Source: Pseudomonadota bacterium (GTDB lineage: Bacteria; Pseudomonadota; Gammaproteobacteria; Burkholderiales; Thiobacillaceae). Taken from it: 45,446 bases of DNA. Position numbers and translations under genes: made by a program. Numbering within the stretch: the first letter of the stretch is position 1; the number at the start of each line of letters is the position of its first letter. Positions 31,936 to 41,873 of this stretch are shown here, in pieces. Below the pieces are notes generated by a model. The model saw only the letters and a list, made by a program, of their open reading frames with translations. It did no database searches and was not told the DNA's origin. The stretch is taken from NCBI GenBank assembly GCA_021826065.1, contig JAKADY010000024.1:1-45446 (forward strand), read 5' to 3'.

Positions 31936-33386
31936 TCACCACCCTATCCCAAGACCTACGCCCTCTCGCCTGGGCCAACGCCGCCCTGTGGCTCGGCATG
32001 GCCGCTTTGCTTGCCGCGTTTGCCGAGACCGCCTGGCTTTTGCTGGTTCCAGTCATGGGTCTGATCATCAGCGCCCTTGGCAACCATGGCCTATCCCGTC
32101 TGCACGCAGCCCTTGGGCGGCTGCGCGAGATCACGGACGGTATCGCCCATGGCCACTTCAATTTGCGGATTACCCAGATCCACGGGCTGCCCCCACGTGT
32201 ACAAGCGCTTGCCTGGTCCCTGAACGACATGCTCGACCAGCTCGAGGCCTTCAACCGCGAACAGGCGGCGGCCTTCCGCGCCCATCTCGACCGTCGTTTC
32301 TATCGCCTCACCCTGCCCGTTGGGCTGCGCGGCGGCTTCCGCAAAGGGCTGGAGAACCACAACGTGCTGCTCGAGGCCATGGCCGAGAACATGCGCCAGC
32401 AGATGCGCAATGCGCTCATGAGCCAAGCACACGATCTGAACACGCAGAACCTGCTCAAGAACTTAGCCTCCACCCAGGCCGACCTGCTCGCCATCACCCA
32501 GGCCATGCAACAGGTGGCGCAGGAGGCCGGTCAGACCCGGCAGGACGCGGAAACGAGCCAGACGATGGTCGAGCGGGTGGTGGCGGAGCTCGCCGACATC
32601 CGCACGCGGGTGGAGCATGCGGCCGAGGCCATCGCCGAACTCAATGCGCGCGGTGACGAGATCCAACAGGCGGTGTCCCTCATCAACACCATCGCCGACC
32701 AGACCAACCTGCTGGCCTTAAACGCTGCGATCGAGGCGGCGCGCGCCGGCGAGGCCGGCCGTGGCTTCGCCGTGGTGGCGGACGAGGTGCGCAAGCTGGC
32801 GGAAAAGACCAAAGACGCCTCGGTGTCCATCGGCCAGGTCATGGAGGGGTTGCTGCAGGAGGCCGCCACCATGTTGACCGACTCCGCCGCCATGCGTGAA
32901 CGCACGCAGAGCTCGAGCCGCAGCGTCACCGAGATGGCCAGCCGCTTCGCGCAGTTCTCGCGCGCCGCCAGCGCCACGGTCGACCGCCTGGAGCACGCCC
33001 TGGACAAGAGCTTCGTGTCGCTGGTCAAGGTGGACCACGTGGTCTACAAACAGCGGGCCTACATGACCCTGTCGACCAACGGCACCGTCGAAGAACACGT
33101 CAAGGCGATCGAGGTCGACAACCACGGCTGCCGGCTCGGCCGCTGGTACGACGACGAGGGTCGCCGTCGCTTTGCCGGCACCGCCGCCTACCGCGAGCTG
33201 GATGCGCCCCACCATCAGGTGCATGCAGCCGCGCACGACATGCTCGCCCTGCTCGAACAGGACTGGGCGCAGGATGGCGAGGTGCAGGCGCGTATCCACC
33301 AGGCGCTCAGCCGGATGGAGGCCGGCAGCGAGGGGGTCATGCACACCCTCGACCGCATGGTGGCGGAAAAGCACGGCGTTGCCTGA
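31932..33386 (+). CDS. Methyl-accepting chemotaxis protein with C-terminal CZB zinc-binding domain
   Basis: 484 residues. Two adjacent N-terminal membrane helices (about 13-50) leave almost no periplasmic domain, so the stimulus must be internal. A HAMP-like region follows (about 52-105). The signalling hairpin tip is intact: [41 protein letters not shown] (about 251-291). A CZB domain occupies about 360-475 with likely zinc ligands His369 (KVDHVVYK), Cys400 (HGCRLGRW) and the histidines at 427-435 ([10 protein letters not shown]). It is translationally coupled to the PAS gene, and pairing with that protein is likely. Confidence 0.92.
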   Translation: MITTLSQDLRPLAWANAALWLGMAALLAAFAETAWLLLVPVMGLIISALGNHGLSRLHAALGRLREITDGIAHGHFNLRITQIHGLPPRVQALAWSLNDMLDQLEAFNREQAAAFRAHLDRRFYRLTLPVGLRGGFRKGLENHNVLLEAMAENMRQQMRNALMSQAHDLNTQNLLKNLASTQADLLAITQAMQQVAQEAGQTRQDAETSQTMVERVVAELADIRTRVEHAAEAIAELNARGDEIQQAVSLINTIADQTNLLALNAAIEAARAGEAGRGFAVVADEVRKLAEKTKDASVSIGQVMEGLLQEAATMLTDSAAMRERTQSSSRSVTEMASRFAQFSRAASATVDRLEHALDKSFVSLVKVDHVVYKQRAYMTLSTNGTVEEHVKAIEVDNHGCRLGRWYDDEGRRRFAGTAAYRELDAPHHQVHAAAHDMLALLEQDWAQDGEVQARIHQALSRMEAGSEGVMHTLDRMVAEKHGVA

Positions 33387-33405
33387 CGGCCGCCGCCGGT
33401 CGGCC

Positions 33406-34736
<1,331 letters not shown>

Positions 34737-34740
<4 letters not shown>

Positions 34741-36401
34741 GACGGCTGCATCGCCTCCCGCAATGCCATGGGTTGTCCGTTGACGCCGGGGGTGTCCGGC
34801 TCCCCAACGCGCCCGCCATTGCTCTGCCCGGTCTCCGCGACACAGGTCAGCCGAAACAGGGCACCGCCGGGGTGGTCGACATAGCCCAGACTGCCGCTGT
34901 TGGCCTCGGCCAGTTCCCGCGCGATGTAAAGACCCAGGCCGGTGCCGCGCGTGTCGGTGGTGTAGAAGGGCTCGAACAGGCGCTGCTGCATCTCGGCCGA
35001 GATGGGCTCGCCGTCGTTGAAGACATCGATCTGCACACCCCTTCCGGCGTGCCGGGCACTGATCCGGATGCTGCCTGGGGTGCGCGTGCAGTAGCGCCAG
35101 GCATTGCGGATCAGGTTCCAGAGGATCTGCGTCAGGTGGAGACGGTCGAACTGGACCCTGAGCGCTCCCTCGACCTCGAGGTGGATCACGTCGGCCGGGA
35201 CCTTCTCGGCCTGGGCGAACTCGGCGCTGAAATCGCGCAGGAACTCCGCCAGGAGGACCGCTTCCTTCTGCAGGCGATCGCGGCGGTTGAGCGACAACAC
35301 GTCCTCGACCAGGCCATTGAGACGCTTGGAATTGTCCTCGATGATGCGGGTGAGCCGCGCCATGGTCGGCGTCGAGGGCTCCTCCCCCAGCAGGGCGGCA
35401 GCCTGCTCGATCGCCGCCAGGGGATTGCGGATTTCATGGGCGAGGTTGGCGGTGAGTCGGCCGAGGGCTGCGAGCTTCATGTTCTGGGCCTCGCGTTCCA
35501 GTTCGGTCATGTCCTGGAGCAAGATCATGGCGCCGGAGGGTCGGCCGGGCTCCAGCTGGGTGAAGCGGGCGCGCACGCGCTGCGAGGTGTTCCCGGTGGC
35601 CAGCGGGGTCTCGGGATTGCGGCCGCTCGCCTGCCAATCCCTCCAGAGCTGGGCCAGGGCCGGCGCACATTGCCCAAGACGTGCCTGGGGGCCGAGCCGG
35701 CAACCGAGCAAGGACTCGGCACGGCCGTTGTGTTGCAGGACGCGGCCGTCGGCGTCCACCACCAGGATGCCGTCATGCAGCTCCTGAATCACCCAGTCGT
35801 TGATGCGCGCCAGGCTCTCGGCCTGCGCCGCCTTCTCCCCGGCGAGCTGGGCCGAGCTCAGCGTGCCCTTGGCCAGCACATGGGAAAAGCCCGATACCGT
35901 GAAGAAACCCAAGGCGAGCAGCCCCGCGCGCAGATAGCCCTCGTTGCCGGCCTGCCAGAGGAGGGTCTGCAGGGTCTGCTCGGTCAACACGGCAACGGTG
36001 CCCAGAGAGGCCAGCAACATGGCCAGCAGCGGCCTGGGGTGCAGGCCCGCCGCGGCCATGGGCACGATGAGCAGCAGGCCCACCCCGCTGGCGTTGCCGC
36101 CGGCCAGGGCCATGAGCCCGGTCAGGAAGACGACGTCGCTCAGCACGTGGACGATCAGCTGTCGGTCGAAGGACGGCCGCCGCCGTTTGAGGACGTGACC
36201 GAACCAGAGCGCGAGCAGCCCATAGAGCAGGCCGGCCAGGGTCACCCAGCGGCTGTCGGCCTCGCCCAGGGGCGCGTTCTGCCCGTAAAACGGCGCGAAG
36301 AGAAAAAACAGCGCAAGAAAGCCGCGAAAGCGGTTGAGGTGGTGCAATGACCGCCAGAAGCTGTCGGGGTATTCGAGCTCCGCGGGCGAGAGGGTCGCCA
36401 T
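34737..36401 (-). CDS. pilS: Sensor histidine kinase PilS
   Basis: 554 residues from the ATG at 36401, chosen because it overlaps the preceding gene's stop (ATGA) and lacks the junk N-terminus of the longer frame. About six membrane helices fill residues 25-180. A PAS domain follows (LHDGILVVDADGRVLQHNGRAESLLG). The phospho-acceptor site is NLAHEIRNPLAAIEQ, and the ATPase has NAWRYC, FYTTDTRGTGLGLYIARE. It pairs with PilR to control type IV pilus genes. Confidence 0.92.
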
Positions 36402-36625
36402 CAGGCCCCATTCTGGCGGCGGTGTTCCTCGCCGCAATAGAAACGCCCCCGGCTCAGGATGGCCTCGGAGCGGGGCAGGTTCACGCCACAGACGTGACAG
36501 CGTACCATGTCCTCGACCTTGGGCTCGCCGCCCGGCTGCTGGGGGACCTCGCGACGCCGGCTCGCCTTGTTCATGAGCAGCACGACGAGCACGACGAGGC
36601 CGATGACCAGCAGCCACTTAACCAC
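36401..36625 (-). CDS. PP0621-family small membrane-anchored zinc-ribbon protein
   Basis: 74 residues. One N-terminal membrane helix (WLLVIGLVVLVVLLM), then a short basic linker and a putative zinc site with CHVCG (about 43-47) and FYCGEEH (about 62-68). This resembles the PP0621-type protein found beside pilSR in Pseudomonas and Betaproteobacteria. Its stop overlaps the pilS start, and its start overlaps the upstream gene's end by 8 bp. Confidence 0.82.
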   Translation of the reverse strand: MVKWLLVIGLVVLVVLLMNKASRRREVPQQPGGEPKVEDMVRCHVCGVNLPRSEAILSRGRFYCGEEHRRQNGA

Positions 36626-36926
36626 GATCCAGCCCGTTTTTGTGCGTGTCGTTGATGCGGATCAAGAGCTGTTTGAACGGGAAATCCGGACCATACCGGT
36701 TCAGGACCTGCATGTAGGGCAGGTCGCGTCCCGTCGGGAACTGGTAGGTGTCGGCCACCATCTCGTCATACAGCTTGCGCAACACGCCGTCGAGCATGTC
36801 CAGCAGCCCGGACCAGCGCTCCATGTACTCGGGCTCGTACTCGATGCTGGCGCGCATCTCGTCCACTTCATAGACCGCCTGGTGCACCAGGTCGACGTAT
36901 TCCTCGTAGGTCTTGGGTTTCTTCAT
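36618..36926 (-). CDS. Conserved hypothetical protein preceding PP0621-pilSR
   Basis: 102 residues, acidic and helical: KPKTYEEYVDLVHQAVYEVDEMRASIEYEPEYMERW, later LPYMQVLNRYGPDFPFKQLLIRINDTH. There is no signal peptide or membrane segment. I do not recognise the function with confidence; similar small proteins appear in this position in related bacteria. It begins the pilSR transcription unit, and two 11-bp tandem repeats lie 22 bp upstream of its start codon. Confidence 0.78.
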   Translation of the reverse strand: MKKPKTYEEYVDLVHQAVYEVDEMRASIEYEPEYMERWSGLLDMLDGVLRKLYDEMVADTYQFPTGRDLPYMQVLNRYGPDFPFKQLLIRINDTHKNGLDRG

Positions 36927-36947
36927 CGCACTTCACTCGGGTCCAAA

Positions 36948-36969
36948 ATGGCAACTATATGGCAACTAT
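36948..36969. repeat. Tandem 11-bp direct repeat upstream of the pilSR unit
   Basis: ATGGCAACTAT occurs twice without a gap (36948-36958, 36959-36969). Read on the minus strand it contains TATAGT boxes and sits 22 bp before the start codon at 36926. It may be a promoter or operator site. The rest of 36970-37101 shows nothing clear. Confidence 0.7.
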
Positions 36970-37101
36970 ACCCCATGCCTCGCAGGCCGTATCCAGCCCA
37001 CGTCGCCCACGGCAACAGACTCGGATTCGACGGCGGGATACCCCTCTTAACACCGATCCAGTAGCATAAGACGGCGTCACAATCACTGAACCAGACACTC
37101 T

Positions 37102-38067
37102 ATGCAACCGCCCGAGGGCACCCTCCAGGAGGCCATCGCTCAGCAGCGCGAGGCCTTGCGGGTGATGCTGATCGGCCCGCTGCAGAAGGCGGCCGAGCTG
37201 GCGAGCTACGCCTGGCACGACCGGGCGGCGCTGGATGCCGCCCTGGTCGAGGCCTTCAAGCTGATCCCCGGCTGCAAGTACGTCTACGCCCTCAACACTG
37301 ACGCCATCCAAGTCAGCAGCAACGTCGACAAGGATGGCATACACCCCGAGGACTATGGCCGCGACCGCTCGCAGCGGCCCTACATGCGCGAGGTGGTGCC
37401 GGCCGACGGCTTCGTCCTGTCGCAGGCCTACATCAGCCTGCGCGCGCAACGCCCCTCGCTCACCGCCATACAACTCGTGCGCGGCACCGACTGGCGGGTG
37501 CTCGGTTTCGTCGGCGCCGACTTCGACCTTAGGGACCTGCCCATAACCCGCCGGCTCTACGAGGAACCGCGCTACTGGCGGCAGATCAAGGGCGACCCGG
37601 CCATCCGCGGCACCGTCTTCCATCAGACCCGCGCCGAGAGTGAGATGGACCGCAACATCGACACCGTGCTGTCCGTGGTGGAGGAGCTCATGACCCAGCG
37701 CGGGGTCTACCACGTCATGCTGCACTTTTCCTCCAGCCGTGCCGTGGTCTGGGTGATGGACGACCCCTATCGTTATCGGCTGCTCGACATCCAGGCCCTG
37801 GTCGACCCAGACATCTGCCTGGCCTACCCCCTGCGCCCCTACCCCATCGATGCCCTGGTCAAGGCCGAGCAGGTCGCCCCCGTGCTGAAAGGGCTGCGCG
37901 AGCTGCGCTTCATGGACGAGATGCTCTATCTGCGCACCGGCACGCTCAACATCTTCAACGGCGTGGTGGGGCTCACCTTCTCCTGTGACGGTTCGCACTA
38001 CGTGCCGGTCGACGAGTTCCTGGACAAAGGCCATGACTTCTGGGTGAGCGGCCTGGGACAAGGCTAG
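37102..38067 (+). CDS. Soluble PDC-type sensor domain protein
   Basis: 321 residues. The N-terminal PDC/Cache-like region includes PLQKAAELASYAWHDRAALDAALVEAFKLIPGCKYVYALN, QVSSNVDKDG and GRDRSQRPYMREVV, typical of the fold. The C-terminal part (about 190-321) has a second alpha/beta region ending in GHDFWVSGLG. No signal peptide or membrane helix is visible, so this sensor domain sits in the cytoplasm, which is unusual since PDC domains are mostly extracellular. It lies convergent to an orphan FixJ-like regulator. The function is unknown. Confidence 0.82.
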   Translation: MQPPEGTLQEAIAQQREALRVMLIGPLQKAAELASYAWHDRAALDAALVEAFKLIPGCKYVYALNTDAIQVSSNVDKDGIHPEDYGRDRSQRPYMREVVPADGFVLSQAYISLRAQRPSLTAIQLVRGTDWRVLGFVGADFDLRDLPITRRLYEEPRYWRQIKGDPAIRGTVFHQTRAESEMDRNIDTVLSVVEELMTQRGVYHVMLHFSSSRAVVWVMDDPYRYRLLDIQALVDPDICLAYPLRPYPIDALVKAEQVAPVLKGLRELRFMDEMLYLRTGTLNIFNGVVGLTFSCDGSHYVPVDEFLDKGHDFWVSGLGQG

Positions 38068-38068
38068 C

Positions 38069-38103
38069 GTGGCTCTCGCCACACGAAGCGATGCGGGACC
38101 GCA
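38069..38103. terminator. Pair of small hairpins between convergent genes
   Basis: GTGGC-TCTC-GCCAC (38069-38082) and TGCGG-GA-CCGCA (38092-38103) lie between the PDC gene and the regulator gene. Neither has a T-run, so they are weak terminator candidates. Confidence 0.3.
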
Positions 38104-38106
38104 GTC

Positions 38107-38715
38107 CTATCCGGCATCGACACCCGCCTCGATCCCCCGACGCACCAGTTCGGCCAGTGAGTCGGCGCGCATCTTGGTGTAGAGCTTGGCGCGGTGGGCC
38201 TCGATGGTCTTCGGGCTTAAGCCCAGCTTGCGGGCCATCTCCTTGTTCGAGAGACCGGCCATGATCAGCCCCAGGACCTCGCGCTCGCGCGGAGTCAGAC
38301 GCGCCATCAGGCCCTGGATCTCGGCCGACGCGCCTTGGGCCACGCGACGCCCCTCCGGTCTGGCCAGGGCCGTCTGTACGGCCGCGAGCACCTCCTGGGC
38401 GCGCAGCGGCTTCTCCAGGAAATCGACCGCCCCCGCCTTCATGGCCTTGACTGCCGTGGCCACGTCGGCATGGGCGGAGACGAAGACGATGGGGATCGCC
38501 AGGTGCATGGCCTTGAGCCGCGCCTGCAGGTCGAGCCCGGTGATGTCCGGCAGCAGCATGTCGGCGACCAGGCAGCTCACGGCGTCGGGCGTGGTCAGGC
38601 TGGCGAGGAATTCCTCCCCCCGCGTATAGGTCCTGACGGCCAGGCCGGTCGAGCGCAACACGTCCACCAGCCAGTCCCGCACGCTGGCATCCGCCTCCAC
38701 CACACATATCGTCAC
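38107..38715 (-). CDS. FixJ/NarL-type response regulator with LuxR DNA-binding domain, orphan
   Basis: 202 residues from a GTG at 38715, which has GGAGG (cctcc at 38722-38726) correctly spaced, unlike the longer frame. The receiver has LVADMLLPDITGLDLQ (acceptor Asp about 53), VSAHADVATAVKAMKAGAVDFLEKPL and the FixJ-like linker. The first acidic pair is E-A-D rather than D-D. The LuxR helix-turn-helix is LTPREREVLGLIMAGLSNKEMARKLGLSPKTIEAHRAKLYTKM. No histidine kinase is adjacent. Confidence 0.88.
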   Translation of the reverse strand: MTICVVEADASVRDWLVDVLRSTGLAVRTYTRGEEFLASLTTPDAVSCLVADMLLPDITGLDLQARLKAMHLAIPIVFVSAHADVATAVKAMKAGAVDFLEKPLRAQEVLAAVQTALARPEGRRVAQGASAEIQGLMARLTPREREVLGLIMAGLSNKEMARKLGLSPKTIEAHRAKLYTKMRADSLAELVRRGIEAGVDAG

Positions 38716-38834
38716 GCCGAACCTCCAGTTTCGTTCACCGGCCCTAACTCCAACCACAGGGCTGCGTACTGGCCAGAGTGCGGCTCAGGCGAAGACCTGC
38801 CGGCGTAGGCAGAATGGCTGAGCCGGGTTTTTCC

Positions 38835-38861
38835 TTAAGTTTTCCGCCGCATTGACGATAA
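38835..38861 (+). promoter_or_regulatory. Candidate sigma-28 (FliA) promoter for the GGDEF-EAL gene
   Basis: TTAAGTTT (38835-38842), exactly 11 bp, GACGATAA (38854-38861). Against the consensus TAAAGTTT-N11-GCCGATAA, 14 of 16 positions match. Start near 38869, about 50 bp before the ATG. Very good agreement for a sequence-only call. Confidence 0.7.
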
Positions 38862-38919
38862 TAAAGCCAGATGGCCGCTGGCTGCGCCCTAGGCGGCGCC
38901 TGCCTTGGCCGTATCGCCG

Positions 38920-41805
38920 ATGAGAGACAGAGGGTCCTTGAAGAGGAAGCCACCCCCCGCAGCCGTTCGGATCCGGGAAAACGCGCGACGCGGTAGACCG
39001 CATCGCGTGCGCACCGGCATCACCGTCTGCGGCATGCTGGTGGGCGGCCTCATGCCGTCAACCGCCCTCGCCCAAAGCGGGGCTGTCTCGGTGGGCTGTG
39101 TCGTCGTGGCCTTGGTCACCACCCTGCTGGGCGGCTTGTTTTGGAATGCCCAACAGTCCGCCAGACGCAGCAGGCTGGCCGCCGAACGCAACGCCAGGCA
39201 GGCCGACTGGCTGCGCGCGCTCATCGACAGCGCCGGTCTGCCGGTCATCGCCACCGACACGCGCGGCTCCGTGGTCGGCTTCAATCCCGCCGCCCGGCGC
39301 ATCCTCGGCTATCGTGCCGAGGAGGTGTTGGGCAAGACCACCCCCGCCCTCCTGCACGACCCCGAGGAGCTCATGAAGCGGGCGGTCGAGCTGGCGCGGG
39401 AGACGGGCGAGACGCTCAACCCCGGGTTCGAGGTCCTGGTGGCGAAGGCCCGGCACGGACTCGACGAGGAGCGGATCTGGACCTGGATACGCAAGGACGG
39501 CAGCCGCCTGCGGGTATGCCTGACGGTTTCGCCGGTGCGCGACGACGCCGGGGTCATCACCGGCTACATCATGATCGCGGCCCCCAATGCGGCACTGGAG
39601 GACACACCGCGTCTGCGGGGTCAGCAGGCCTTGTTGCAGGCCACCATAGACGCCATGCCGGGCCTATATTTCCAGTTCGATGCCGACGGGCGCATGCTGG
39701 CCTGGAATCGCACCTATGCCGCGACACTGGGACTGAGTGAGGATGAGATGCGCCAGATGCACGCCCTGGACGTGGTGCATCCGTCCGACGTGCCCTGCAC
39801 GCTGGACAAGATCCGCAACGTCCTGGAGGAGGGTCGCATGGAAAGCGCCGAGATCCGGCTGCAGACGCGCGACGGCCGCGAGATCCCGGTGCTCGCCACG
39901 GGCGGGCGGGTGATGCTGGACGGCCGACCGGCCCTGGTCGGCACGGCGCTCGACCTGAGCGAACACAAGGCGGCCGAGGCCGCGCTGGAACAGTCTCGCC
40001 AGGAGGTCCTGCGCCGCAACGAGAGCCTGCAGCTCCTGCATGAGCTCTCGCGTCGGCTGCACAGCCAGCTCTCGGTCGATGCCATCTGCACGCAGGCCAT
40101 CCAGGCCTTCATGCGCCTGGAGAACACCAACCACATCGCCCTGTATCAGCTGTCGGCCGACGGGCAGAGCCTCTTGCTCACCCACAGCCTGGGCTTCGAC
40201 GCTGCCCAGAACGCCGATTTCCGCATCCTGCCCGTGGCCGGGACCCTGGCCGGGAAGGCCCTGGCCGAGGGGCGGCTGATGCACAGCCCGGACCTGGCCG
40301 AGGATGCACGCACCGGGGCGGAGATGCGCCAGCGCCTGGCCGCACATCGCATCCACGCAGCGGTCATCATCCCGCTCATTCATGCCGGGCAGGCCTTCGG
40401 CACCATACACCTCGCCTTCCAGCTGCGCCGCGAGTTCAGCGCCCTGGAGCTGGAGACCCTGGACACCCTGGGTAAGACACTGTCGCTGGCACTGGCCAAC
40501 GCCCGCCACGTCGACCGGCTCGACCACCTCGCCCACCACGACAGCTTGACCGGCCTGCCCAACCGCGTGGTCTTGTACCAGAGCTTCGAACGCCTGCTCT
40601 CCCGGACCTCCGGGCGGACGCGGCCCTTGACCCTGCTGCTGCTCGACCTGGACCGCTTCAAGGAGATCAACGACACCCTGGGGCACTGCGTCGGTGACCA
40701 GGTCCTGCGCCAGATCGGCCCGCGCCTGCAGCCCCTACTGGCCCCACGCGAGGGGCTGCTCTGCCGGCTGGGCGGTGACGAGTTCGCCGTGCTGCTGCCC
40801 GCCGCGCTCGACGAGGCGCTCGAGCGCCATTACGCACGCGACCTGGTGGCGGCCCTGCGCCAGCCCTTCAGCGTCGATGCCATGCCGCTCACCGTGGATG
40901 CCAGCGTGGGGATCGCCCGTTATCCGGATGACGGCGAGGACATCCACGCCCTCATGCGCGCCGCCGACGTCGCCATGTATACGGCCAAGCGCAGCGGCCA
41001 GGCGGTGGCGCGCTATACCCCGTCCCTGGATCGCCACAGCCCCGAGCGCCTGGCCCTGATGGCCGAGCTCAACGAGGCCATCCGGTCCGGTCAGCTCCTG
41101 TTGCACTATCAGCCCAAGTTCGACCTGAAACGCGGGTGCATCACCGGTTTCGAGGCCCTGGTGCGCTGGCAGCACCCGCGTCTGGGCCTGCTGCATCCGG
41201 AGCGTTTCCTCCCCCTGGCGGAGATGGGCGATGCCATCCACGCCCTGACCGAGCAGGTGCTGGACCTGGCCCTGGCCGACCTCAAACGCTGGCAGGACGA
41301 GGGGCGCGCATACAGCGTGGCCGCCAATCTCTCGGCCCGCTCCCTCATGGACGAGCGTTTTCTCGTGACCCTCCGCGGCTTGCTCGACCGGCATGGGGTA
41401 CGGCCCGACCGGCTGGAGCTGGAGATCACCGAGACCGCCCTCAAGCACGACCCCGAACGGGCCGCCGCGCTGCTGCAACGCATCGCCGACCTGGGCGTGA
41501 AGCTCTCCATCGACGACTACGGCACCGGCTACTCCTCGCTCGGTTATCTGCACCGCCTGCCCATCCACGCCCTGAAGATCGACCGCATGTTCGTGCACGA
41601 CATCCCGGTCAACGAACACGACGGGATCATCGTGCGTTCGACCGTCGCCATGGCGCATCACCTGGGACTGGAAGTGCTGGCCGAGGGGGTCGAGGACGCG
41701 CGCACCGAGGCGCTGTTGCGCGACATGGGCTGCGACCAGATCCAGGGCTATCACCTGAGCCGGCCGCTGCCCATGCGTGAACTCACCGACTGGCTGGCCC
41801 GCTAG
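38920..41805 (+). CDS. PAS-PAS-GAF-GGDEF-EAL cyclic-di-GMP enzyme
   Basis: 961 residues from the ATG at 38920. A basic N-terminus is followed by two hydrophobic segments (GITVCGMLVGGLMP and VSVGCVVVALVTTLLGG). Two PAS domains (about 90-215 and 235-350), a GAF domain (about 370-530), GGDEF (about 540-700) and EAL (about 715-955) follow. The GGDEF active site LCRLGGDEFAVLL is intact; the RxxD I-site reads REGL, so product inhibition is probably lost. EAL residues are intact: FEALVRW, LELEITE, DDYGTGYSSLGYL, LKIDRMFV, AEGVED, QGYHLSRP. Both activities are possible. Its sigma-28-like promoter suggests a flagellar role. Confidence 0.93.
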   Translation: MRDRGSLKRKPPPAAVRIRENARRGRPHRVRTGITVCGMLVGGLMPSTALAQSGAVSVGCVVVALVTTLLGGLFWNAQQSARRSRLAAERNARQADWLRALIDSAGLPVIATDTRGSVVGFNPAARRILGYRAEEVLGKTTPALLHDPEELMKRAVELARETGETLNPGFEVLVAKARHGLDEERIWTWIRKDGSRLRVCLTVSPVRDDAGVITGYIMIAAPNAALEDTPRLRGQQALLQATIDAMPGLYFQFDADGRMLAWNRTYAATLGLSEDEMRQMHALDVVHPSDVPCTLDKIRNVLEEGRMESAEIRLQTRDGREIPVLATGGRVMLDGRPALVGTALDLSEHKAAEAALEQSRQEVLRRNESLQLLHELSRRLHSQLSVDAICTQAIQAFMRLENTNHIALYQLSADGQSLLLTHSLGFDAAQNADFRILPVAGTLAGKALAEGRLMHSPDLAEDARTGAEMRQRLAAHRIHAAVIIPLIHAGQAFGTIHLAFQLRREFSALELETLDTLGKTLSLALANARHVDRLDHLAHHDSLTGLPNRVVLYQSFERLLSRTSGRTRPLTLLLLDLDRFKEINDTLGHCVGDQVLRQIGPRLQPLLAPREGLLCRLGGDEFAVLLPAALDEALERHYARDLVAALRQPFSVDAMPLTVDASVGIARYPDDGEDIHALMRAADVAMYTAKRSGQAVARYTPSLDRHSPERLALMAELNEAIRSGQLLLHYQPKFDLKRGCITGFEALVRWQHPRLGLLHPERFLPLAEMGDAIHALTEQVLDLALADLKRWQDEGRAYSVAANLSARSLMDERFLVTLRGLLDRHGVRPDRLELEITETALKHDPERAAALLQRIADLGVKLSIDDYGTGYSSLGYLHRLPIHALKIDRMFVHDIPVNEHDGIIVRSTVAMAHHLGLEVLAEGVEDARTEALLRDMGCDQIQGYHLSRPLPMRELTDWLAR

Positions 41806-41810
41806 GCGCG

Positions 41811-41858
41811 GGCGGGTTGCTCGCCGGCGCCCGTCGGTGTATTCCTTGAGCACCCGCC
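41811..41858. other. Long-loop inverted repeat between the GGDEF-EAL and NSS genes
   Basis: GGCGGGTTGCTC (41811-41822) pairs with GAGCACCCGCC (41848-41858) with one bulged T and a 25-nt loop. It fills most of the gap before the transporter gene. It could be a processing or weak termination signal. Confidence 0.3.
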
Positions 41859-41873
41859 GCATTGTCGCAGATC

